This document shows, one piece after another, positions 27,301 to 36,209 of a stretch of 64,000 nucleotides of DNA. Source of the stretch: Micromussa lordhowensis (lineage: Eukaryota > Cnidaria > Anthozoa > Scleractinia > Lobophylliidae); assembly GCA_964020085.1 (NCBI GenBank), contig OZ026604.1:17222058-17286057 (forward strand), in the 5' to 3' direction. Numbering within the stretch: position 1 is the stretch's first letter; each line of letters starts with the position of its first letter. Made by a program: the position numbers and the translations under genes. The notes under the pieces were generated by a model, which worked only from the letters and a program-made list of their open reading frames with translations, did no database searches and was not told where the DNA came from.

Positions 27301-30300
27301 TTCAACTTTGCTAGACCCCTAAAAGATACCATTCTTGCCTGACAAATAAGAGCTACACTTTAAGACTGGGACTATTATATAATCATTATGATAAAGAGAA
27401 TACTTTTGATTTTTTGATTTTGAATGTGCTTATCTGTGACAAAATGTCAAAGATTATTTATCATTTAATGTCGCACACAATAAAAAGGGCACCGTTTATG
27501 TGGGAGAAAGGTAGGGGAGATAAGTGTTGTCCAGGACCCGAGAGCTGCCTGCCACATGCGAGGCCAGTACATGTACTTGGGGCTAGTGTCAGCGAGTGGT
27601 ATATAAGACTGTGACGTGGGTGTCCAAGGGGGGAAAGAGGCAGGGTGGCGTGTACCTATGCCAAGCTCCAGGAGGGATGGTAGGGTCCTGATGGAAGTGA
27701 AAAGGGTGAAGATAACAGATCAGAGGTACTGGGTGGAGAGGTAGGTGAAAAGAGTGACAGTCAACAGGGACAACAGAGAGCAGAACCATACAGGTTAAGA
27801 GGTGAGGGTCAAGGGAAAATAGAGTAAGGCAGGGGGGTAAGTAATAAAGGGTAAGGGGTGAGGGGTAAGTAATACAGGGTGTAAGTAAAGGGGTGAGGGG
27901 TAAGTAATACAGGGTAAGGGGTGAAGGGTAAGTAATATAGGGTGTAAGTAAAGGGGTGAGGGGTGAGTAATACAGGGTAAGGGGTGAGGGGTAAGTAATA
28001 TAGGGTGTAAGTAAAGGGGTGAGCGGTGAGTAATACAGGGTAACGGGTGAGGGGTAAGTAATATAGGATGTAAGTAAAGGGGTGAGCGGTAAGTAATACA
28101 GGGTAAGGGGTGAGGGGCAAGTAATACAGGGTAAGGGGTGAGGGGTAAGTAATACAGGATAAGGGGTGAGGGGTAAGTAATACAGGGTAAGGGGTGAGGG
28201 GTAAGTAATACAGGGTAAGGGGTGAGGGGTAAGTAATACAGGGTAAGGGGTAAGGGGTGAGGGGTAAGTAATACCCGGTAAGAAGTGAGGGATACAAGGT
28301 AAGGGGTTAGGGATACAGGCTAAGGGGTGAGCCGTAAGGGATACAGGGTAAGGGGTAAGCAATACAGGGTATGGGGTAAGGGATACAGGGTAAGGGATAC
28401 AGGGTAAGGGATACAGGGTATGGGGTGAGGGGTAAGGAATACAGGGTAAAGGGTAAGGGGTAAGAGATACAGGGTATGGGGTGAGGGGTAAGTAATTCAG
28501 GTTTAGGGGTAAGGGACACAGGGTATGGGGTGACGGGTACAGGGTATGGGGTGAGGGGTACTAGGTAAGTGGTACGTAATAAGGGATATGGGGTGAGAGA
28601 TACAGGGTATGGGGTGAGGGCTAAGAATCATAGAGTAGACGAAGGGTGAGTGGCAAGAATAAGTTGTATGGGATAAGGGTTAGAAGGGTGATGCGCATGA
28701 AAATTTTCATTTAATAATTATAGTAACATATCTTTACTTTTCTAACATGCCCAACTCCTGCTGATCCGTAATTTGATATTTCTTGGCCAGTTCAGTGATT
28801 TGTAATCCTTTCTGTAAATTCCTCTCATAAGCATGCTTGCGGTCCAGGACATATGCATCTTCCTTGCTAAACACAGGATCCGTCACTAACAAAGACTCTT
28901 CAAATAAGGTAACAAGAGAAGAATTCAGTATAATCCCAGCAGAACAGTTATTGATCATGGGAAACAACATTTTAAGTGAACAAAGCTAACAGTTGATTTG
29001 ATAAAACCTGAGATAAAAAAAATTCATGCACTCTAAACATGCAAGGCATGAGAATAACAACAAGCTAATAATCCATTGTGCAACAGGGAACACAAGCCAA
29101 CTTCTCCTCAGTGTAGATTTAAACAATTAGTAATATTGCATCTCGCTGCTCATGATATTTACCCAGTGTTAGTATTCCTTCAGTGGATAAAGAACAATTA
29201 TTTAACTCCTTGTCATGCTATGTACCGGTCAAATCCAAGATTACCCAACAACCCCTGCCTCCCTGCCCAGCAAACCACCAGGCCTTTAACTTTCGACCAA
29301 ATTCTCCAAATTCGGTCTAGGTTTTTGATTAGCCTAAACATTGTTAGAAAGCAAACACTGCTTTTATGGGTAATGTTAAACGGATTCATGCTCAAGGTGT
29401 CCAGAAAAGAGCCTAAATGTCACAAATTGCATGAGGATCTTACAAAGCCGTAGTGTTACGGTCAAAACCATCAGGAATTGGAAGTTGAAAACATTTCGCG
29501 CTGCGGTTGTGACTAGCAATCAGAATTCTTCACAAGGAATGTTTTACGAAGAAACGTATCTGCTGTTTATCCTGAAGACTTATCAGCTGACTTATTGCCT
29601 GAAATTTTCAAATTTGTCAACCTGAGCCGTCCACTCAAATAAATATGATAGAACTGGAGGATTATTTAAGTGAAACTAACCCGCTTTGTCTTCACATATA
29701 AAAAACAGTCTAAGCCCATGCTATTTTTGTTACACTATTGCGCCAAACATATCTCGCAGTCACAGATTTGTGGTCGGATAAATGGCTCTATTAAAATCTA
29801 CGTCCTCCAAATTGCACATAATATCTAATTCTGCTATGCATTTGGGATAATTATACCAAATACGGCAAGGCAACGAATCGGATCAGACCTACAGTATTTC
29901 TTTGAGGTATTTCTTTGCTGGCTTGCTAGCTTTGTTGTGAGTGATCTACACCTGAATGTCGGGTACAATGATAATATTTTTCTGCTACATGTATGAATGC
30001 AAGGAGTGTATTCAATATATACACTGATACACTGACACATGAGCAGCCAATCACATTTTGCCACCCCCCTTCAAACTCTGTATTATTATCATTATTGCAA
30101 GGTGCATGTTGCGGGTTTTCTCTAACATTTTGAGCTACAGAGGCCATCAAATTGCAAAATACATTGCTTTGTATCTTGCTTAAGGACGTTCGCGCCCAAA
30201 AACTTCCCACGCACAGATTTTTTTAACACTTTGACTGCAGGTAGAAAATGATAAGATTAGATGAAAAACGTAAAAAAAATCGGGGGTCACCGAACTCGTT

Positions 30301-30812
30301 TTGAAGATAAGGCGCATCACAGATCATAGCATTTCTAGGATTTCCAGCCACTGAGGCGATTCTGGCCGGATTCATTACTATCGGCATATAATTAAGTTGA
30401 AGAATCATATCTAAGTTATGTGTGTTTAACATAGCATATATAGGCCTATTTGATATATCTTTGCTACATATGCCACTAAATCAGCTAGAAGAAAGCTAGA
30501 AAAAGTACAACTTCTGAGTTACGCACACCTGTATCCATGTACCAATTCGACCCTATTTGAATAGTATATGAGAAATAATTAAAACTTCCCACGTACAGAT
30601 TTTTTTTGTTTTTTAGTATAAAGAAAAGAATCAGAAAAGGAAGTGATCTGCCGAAAAAAAAGTGGGGGTCACCGAGCATCCAACAAAAATATTCGCACGC
30701 AAAGTTAACGCAAAGGTCATCAGCTCTATGTTTTGTTGAGTTTTCGACTTCGTGCGCGCGCTTGAAAATGACGTGACGCGCGCGTGACCAATGAAAAGCG
30801 TGCGCACTAGAG

Positions 30813-30845
<33 letters not shown>

Positions 30846-33800
30846 GAGCTCACGAGCGCCATGTTCCATATGTTGCTCTCAAAGAAGTAGCGCATGGAAT
30901 GGTTTGTTTGTCTACAGGTTTCATTTTTGTGATGTCATTAGTGTGCGACGCTATTGGCATGTGTGGCTTATGGTTATTCTAGTTAAACAAGTTACCATAC
31001 TGACTTCTGGCAATAATGACTTTTTGTGCATTCTACATGAGGTACGAGAACTGGCAAACCTCAACTACATGATCTGCATTGCTCCGATGGATTTACTCAT
31101 TCTCGATTGAGCCACTCTACCTTGTAACAACATATTTTTCTTCTCGCCTTAAGACGAAAGCGTATTCTGCTTTACATGACTCACCGCCATTAGATTGAGT
31201 GCAAATAGGTTGCGAATAAGATCGAGGAGACTCTGTTCACAGGGTAGCTGCGAAAGATCTTCAGAGAAATGGACCCCTTTACACTCTGTTTAACTGCAGA
31301 CTTTTAGTGTGGCAAGTGCACAGGGAACAGAGGAGTCCTATTCAACTGTATTTCTAGGTACAGTACCGCCTGAAGATATTGACCCATTTCCCGCGTTCTT
31401 GCCGCGGAGCTTCCACGCGTTAATGACGCGGTATTCCCGCACTCAACCTCGTCTTTACCTAGGTAAACCCGAGGACGCTATTCGTCCCACCGCGGCAGTA
31501 TTTTGGACGAGGTATTACCTCGGTAAAAAAGACGCGTCAAGTTTGAATAGCATTTTGTTCTTCGGGACAAAGTATGCTTGAATGTTCAGCTTCAATCTCC
31601 GCATTTTTATCGCAAAGAGGCATTTGATAAAGCCAATCATCCATGTCAGGGTCATGTCAGTTACGAGATTGTTATACATGTTTGCAATCCCGTTTGCCAA
31701 GAAGAACGCGACATCACGGGTTCGCTATTAAATGATCTGACATCATGCCCACGCATCATGCAAACGACCGGGAAGACTAAATGCGAAAGGCTGGAATGGC
31801 TCTGAAATCCACTTCGATTAAAAGAAACCGGGGTAATTTATTTTGTTGCCATAATATCATCCGTACTTGTCTGTTTATATGCGCTGCGCGCTTTGTAGCC
31901 GGCAGTTACAAAAACCGGGTCAACTCCGATCGGTGGTGAATGACATAAAAACGGCCATTGCTTTTTGTGCCTCGTTCTTGTATAGCTGTCATTAACTCAG
32001 CGATCGGACTTTTTCTGGTCCAAGTTTTGCAGCCGATGGAGATGTACAGGAAGCTTTATTACACGTAAGAATATGTAAATTCTACTGTTATTCGTGGAAC
32101 CTGCTTCAAGGAGAGCAAACCGTGAATAAGAGAAACCTTCATCGGCTTTTTAATAACAGCACTCCAAACATAACATAACTTAGCACAAAGTGAAAGCAGG
32201 AACGGAACACAAAACAACCCGCCATTTATCGGAAACAAAAATCACAGCTCACCTCGTTTTGCTTGAGTGCGTCGGTGACATGTTGTCTTGTGGCAACCAA
32301 TGAAATTGGCCTGGTCCCACGGTATATTTACCGCAAAATAAACAATGGTCTATTTATTTCTGTTTGCGGCTAAATGAAGTGGTTGCGATACGGCTTGTTA
32401 TTTGGCTTGTTATGATACTGATCAAAATGTTGGAAAAAGCTCACCGGCCCCATGGAAGGTTTCTTTACCTTTAGTTTCCTTTTGAGACACGAAATTCCGA
32501 AAAGCCGACAAAAGACATGCCGCTATTTTCGTATTCCCGGGCGTATTGCATTCCAGGGTTTTTGGAAATAAGGGTTATATAGCAATCTACGCATTTTTGT
32601 GGTTTTATGTATGATGTCTTATTTTATAAGAGATTTCAGTGTGTACTTAGTTTCTCCCGCTTCGTTTATCTGTACCTCCAGATATAAGAATCATACCCGT
32701 TTGATTTCCACTGATTCCGACAAAGAATTTACAGCGGTGACCGCTCTTTATTCCTGACGACATTCAACACATGTAATCTTCCTTTAAGTTTAAGGAAGAT
32801 TCCTACGGGGAAATATATTTTAAATTGCCTTTATACACTTGATCTTAAGGAGAATCGAAATCTTTCTCCAGTCTAGGCAAGTGAATATTGTTTTGAATTT
32901 CGCGTTACCTTTCGCGGAAATCAAAAGATGCGTGTTTGATTTTCAATAATTCCTGACTTCTGTTGCTTCCGACACTACACGAAGTTTCGTTACTACTTTC
33001 AATGCATCGATTTTGAAAGAAAAACAACAACAACTAGACGACGAACAGTGACATTTTAACTTGAAACTGGTAGCATTTAGCGCGTGTTACCCCGATTTCG
33101 GATCAGCAGATGTATTTTAATGGCACGCTATCAACGCCTTGTTGATTACATGTACGGCAGTAGTAGGCTGCTCCATCCATTTGTCGTTCTAATCAAGAAA
33201 ACCCTGTGAAACCTATTGCTACGTGCAGTGTAGCCACAGTTCGTAAAACGGCACATTTCGGAAGAGTGAAACAAACTAGTTGACACGCATTTGCATGTAA
33301 ACTGTTCGACTTTTCATCGAGCGTGTTTCTTGATTCCGGACTGATGGAGTTTACATGAAACGTTGATGAAAAAATGCTACTCTACTCGATACACATACAT
33401 TATTTTCCCGAGGTAATACCTCGTCTATTTTGCCGCGGTATACATTCAATTGCGGTCGCACTCGTCTTTACCGCGGTGTTACATATTTTCACCCGCGGTG
33501 GACGCGAGGTGGGAGCACGCGGCAAAGACGAGGTTTTGCCGCAACCGGATGGGTCCATAGTTTCAGGCGGTACTGTAAATTCACCGTGCAGTTGAAGCGT
33601 TAATCAATTTTTTTGTTGATTCAAATGACCTCAAAATCAAACTGTACACATGTGATCATGTTGTAATGATTAAATCAGAAATAGACATATAATTATAAAA
33701 TAAAGCTTTTCACGAGAGCTGTTGTGTGACTTTGCGATATGATAGCTCATCAGCCTATTTAAGTGTCAATTGAAAGTGTATCAGCTTCAACAAGCCCAAA

Positions 33801-35913
33801 AATGTTTGTCTGTGGGCAAAATTTTTAATGCTCAGATTGGATTTCAGTTCGCGAAGTTCTACATGTAACTAGTTCTCCTCGCTCCCTCTATGTGGGATTC
33901 ATCTTCCAATGCGACTTACCGGTATGTTCCTCACTGTTATTTGCGTAACATGGAGAGTTAGTTCTCAAGATCAGAATTTTCTTGCGGTGGATCCCTTGTC
34001 CATGTTTGAAACTTATAACCTAGCATAATCATGAGCTTTTTAGAGGCTTGCAAGACTGCGGTGTTCTTTAATAAAGAATTTTCTACAAAAAATGCTACAG
34101 TGGCCTCAACGAAACTGTTGCTTTGGCTTCCGAAATATAATATTTGTCAGCTCAACCCTCCATAGCACAATAATACCATTGTTATGTAGAGCAGATTGCC
34201 TCTTGTTGATCTTCATTATACTTCGAAGCAGAAATAATAGCCAGCTTCCAGCAACTTCACTTCTGTAGTCAAATTCTACTTAGAGTGCCTTGAGATTTTC
34301 ACCTTGCTTTGCACTGTTCTGATTCCAAGGCCAGCCTGACATAATAAACTACTGCCCATGAAAGCTTCTCAACAATAATGACATCGGAAATTCCCATTGC
34401 TCGATTGAGCAGAAATTTTCAGTAGCAGCTTCCAGCAATGTCAGCAATTTCTACTCCGTCTCTCAAGCAACACTGTCAAATTTGGCTTGGAGTGCCTTGA
34501 GATTTTCACCTTGGGTTTGCACTGTTCTGATCCTAAGGTGAGCCCAATGTAATAAACTATTGCCCACAATGCTGTCAAGTTTGGCTTGGAGTGCTTCAGG
34601 ATTTCAATCTTAAGCTTGGACTTTTCTCTTCCGAAGGCCAGCCCGATGCAAGAAACCATTGTTTACAAAATCTTCTTAATGATAAGAACATCGCTGTATC
34701 AGCAATTCCCATTGTTCCACATCAAATAACTTTACAGTTCACAAGCATCAGCCCTAACGCTGAACTCTGAACAGTTAAAGTAGAACACAAATGCATTGAC
34801 ACTAATCCAAAGATGATCACAATATAGAACCGAAAAACATTCCCTATATGTACACTGTACACATATATCAGCCTGATCAGCCCTTAGACACTAAACTCCC
34901 ATAGATCACAAATGCACGGCCACTAATGTATGGGACCGTTGAAAACGTTAACAATGCGTATTACAAAAACCACTATTTGGTCTTATTTGTAGTTAATTGT
35001 TAATTTACGATTAGAATTGTAATAGAAATGTCAAAATGAACTATACCCTGAAAGCAAACAACTTAAGTTTCCATTTTTAGTTCAGAGCTATCGTCTACTG
35101 GTCAGCAGAATCACTCCAAAAAAAGTTCACAGATAAAGAACAAAAAAAGCTCACAGATGAGGAAAGGAATTATTTGCATATCATTTGCATAATCTGTAGC
35201 ACCACTAAAACCCTTAGATTGCTTATGCAATCTCAAGGTTAAAAATGAAGAAAATCTTGATGTCTGCTGGGAAGCAAAGGAGAGAGAGAGCCAAGTTCGT
35301 TGATTACATAATCACTGCTGAGTCATGTTTTGTCTATGGTTAAATTGCTCAAAATGGAGGCACTTCATTTTGGCCCAAAATTACCCACCATTAAAAGAGT
35401 TAGCCATGTATGGGTGCTCCTGGATTTGACTGCTACAAAGTAAATAGCATGTAATCAAATTTTATAAAAACAATTTGAATTGCGTTGAAGTCATCACTCA
35501 AATTATCCCGAGCCAAAACATCTGCGCCACCTGACAATTTGTACTTTCCAAGAAGGCCCACGTAATTCTTATCAAAATAACTTTACATAATTTAACTTCA
35601 GAAAATCGTAAATCTCCTTTGCTTCAGGACATGTTTACAAATCAGATCGAGGTCAAAGGCTGATACGTCCTTTGATCAGTCTCTTTTCATTTATTGTCAG
35701 AAACATTTAAGAATTAAAAAGCTCTGTTGACAAGGTACGTGCTATTGCAGGTCACATCCTTTCCGTAAATAACGTTAGTTTACCTAGGAATCTCTTTCTC
35801 TCCGTCTTCTGTCGTCCTCCATACAGAAGGTAGGTGAGTTCTGCTGTGTCAAATGAAGCTTTCCCTCTCTCTTTCGCTAAGTCGGGATTCACTTTGTTAC
35901 TAGATGCCTTCAT
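13899..35913 (-). CDS. ACOX1: Peroxisomal acyl-CoA oxidase, ACOX1-type (complete, 16 exons)
   Basis: Exons in order are 35784-35913, 28738-28897, 27094-27154, 25634-25727, 25034-25141, 23981-24100, 23031-23152, 21413-21582, 20707-20869, 19485-19675, 18334-18492, 17391-17496, 16657-16806, 16177-16247, 14672-14807 and 13899-13961. They sum to 2004 nt with consistent phases, giving 667 residues (human ACOX1 has 660). The enzyme oxidises very-long-chain acyl-CoA to trans-2-enoyl-CoA in peroxisomes, releasing H2O2. Landmarks are [14 protein letters not shown] near the N-terminus, the flavin-region motif [11 protein letters not shown] (139-149), [15 protein letters not shown], and CTYEGDND with the predicted catalytic Glu at 428. 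[13 protein letters not shown] is near the C-terminus, which ends AKL, a PTS1 signal. The start at 35913 aligns with the family; an in-frame ATG at 35961 would add 16 residues. Intron 1 is 6.9 kb. Confidence 0.95.
14992..15200. mobile_element. Truncated copy of the 53540-54370 TTAA element
   Basis: TTAA followed by AGTGCTACTATGATCAAAT, then TTTTTACCCCTTG and later TGATGACGTCAT, matches the left part of the complete element at 53540-54370. No right terminus was found. It lies in an ACOX1-like intron. Confidence 0.65.
15668..15783. repeat. Palindromic repeat around GGAATATCGTCTGAT
   Basis: The left arm contains CGCGGAATATCGTCTGAT and TAGCCAACTCGG, the right arm GGCTAAGTATCAGACGATAT and TCCGCG. 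Together they form an imperfect hairpin with arms of about 50 nt. It lies in an ACOX1-like intron. Confidence 0.7.
15930..16053. repeat. Inverted repeat with 23-bp arms
   Basis: GTATTCTCGGTATTGGACTG at the left and CAGTCCAATACCGAGAATAC at the right are exact reverse complements separated by about 75 nt. The left boundary could mark a short non-autonomous element. It lies in an ACOX1-like intron just before exon 14 on the genomic map. Confidence 0.7.
18027..18113. repeat. Hairpin with CCACATTTCCAAAC arms
   Basis: CCACATTTCCAAACACC at the left pairs with GGCGTTTGGAAATGTGG at the right across a 50-nt spacer. It is a dispersed-type fold-back located in an ACOX1-like intron. Confidence 0.6.
18153..18280. 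repeat. Short degenerate tandem repeat, unit about 50 bp
   Basis: Three imperfect units share CCTTTTTAGTCCAAAGGC and nearby AGTA words. It lies in the ACOX1-like intron directly next to exon 18334-18492. The long plus-strand frame across it comes from the repeat, not from a gene. Confidence 0.5.
19049..19418. mobile_element. TTAA-type MITE with AGGGACACTGTCA termini
   Basis: The body 19053-19414 starts AGGGACACTGTCACGG and ends TGACAGTGTCCCT. It is flanked by TTAA at the left and TCAA (a mutated copy) at the right. It lies 70 bp from the ACOX1-like exon at 19485-19675 and has no coding capacity. Confidence 0.7.
24151..24353. repeat. Large palindrome with arms of about 95 bp
   Basis: The sequence folds on a centre near 24248. 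Arms include CAAGATAATTTGG, GTTGATAATGTGAATTGTCC, CGTAAAGAGATTCGGAAGCT and GATGTTTCGAGC, each returned as its reverse complement. The centre carries TTCGTCGGAGTGATTCGCTC, then CGGCGAAGGGCTC. This is a recurring repeat in marine invertebrate genomes by recollection. It sits 50 bp beyond ACOX1-like exon 23981-24100. Confidence 0.85.
25816..26516. mobile_element. Dispersed repeat, 701-bp copy
   Basis: It is near-identical to 49987-50724 from TAATATATAG to GGAGCTCCGCTAT. It contains an older MITE-like core at about 25855-26085, a (GTC)n run near 26363, and a terminal GC-rich hairpin (GGCGGCCTTCGGCCGCC). It is intronic in the ACOX1-like gene. The open frames inside it occur in both copies and resemble no known protein. 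Confidence 0.85.
27820..28690. repeat. G-rich minisatellite, unit about 28 bp
   Basis: It is built from variants of GGGGTAAGTAATACAGGGTA followed by AGGGGTGA, with some units carrying a GTGTAAGTAAA variant. The plus strand is strongly purine-rich with many GGGG runs. It lies in ACOX1-like intron 2, 48 bp from exon 28738-28897. Long frames on the opposite strand are only translations of the repeat. Confidence 0.9.
30180..30845. mobile_element. TTAA-flanked element (element C)
   Basis: The 658-bp body 30184-30841 has perfect 14-bp termini GGACGTTCGCGCCC and GGGCGCGAACGTCC between TTAA sites. Interior landmarks GGGGGTCACCGAACTCGTTT and GCGTGCGCACTAGAGATGCG relate it to element B. It lies in ACOX1-like intron 1. 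Confidence 0.85.
31359..33577. mobile_element. TA-flanked DNA transposon with long terminal inverted repeats
   Basis: The 2215-bp body begins CAGTACCGCCTGAA and ends TTCAGGCGGTACTG with TA on both sides. Inverted similarity continues inward for roughly 200 bp, with GACCCAT, CTCGTCTTTACC and GACGAGGTATTACCTCGG blocks. TA duplication with CAGT termini is Tc1/mariner/pogo-like. No transposase frame is visible in the interior, so it is non-autonomous. It occupies ACOX1-like intron 1. Confidence 0.75.
34236..34660. repeat. Degenerate tandem repeat in ACOX1-like intron 1
   Basis: At least three imperfect units share TTTGGCTTGGAGTGCCTTGA and GATTTTCACCTTG, followed by GCACTGTTCTGATCC and AATAAACTA. 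Unit spacing varies between about 110 and 200 bp. The minus-strand frame through it shows the repeat at protein level, but no start, splice or family support was found. Confidence 0.5.
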
Positions 35914-36209
35914 TATACTCTGATTCCAAATCACTAAGCTTGTTTGGAAGGTCGTGTACAAACCAGAGCCTCCTCGCTATAATTAACGATGCCTCGGCTC
36001 GGCCTCGAGTGATAGAAACTCCTAAGATTGCGTGACGAGACCGAGAAGTCCTGGGCTCAAGTCCTGTTTACAGATGTTTTCACTTCACCATTACACCATA
36101 AAATGATGTAAATAGTTCTATTTGTCCGTTTCTAGGTGTTGATTCATGCAGATGTCGCACGGTTGTGCGGTTCGGAGAGGTACAGTTCTTCTGAGAGTCT
36201 TCAGAGATA
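35914..36209. promoter_or_regulatory. Shared divergent promoter interval of ACOX1-like and JmjC genes
   Basis: Only 296 bp separate the ACOX1-like start (minus) from the JmjC start (plus), so both 5' UTRs and core promoters must overlap here or use unseen upstream exons. The interval is not strongly CpG-rich and no convincing TATA box was placed. A GC-rich patch with GCCTCGGCTCGGCCTCGAG lies at 35991-36009. Confidence 0.55.

Noticed and set aside
27589..28362. 257-codon minus-strand frame rich in LTPYP repeats
   Set aside because: It is a translation of the G-rich minisatellite; the overlapping frame of 162 codons shows the same repeat in another phase, and there is no gene-like context.
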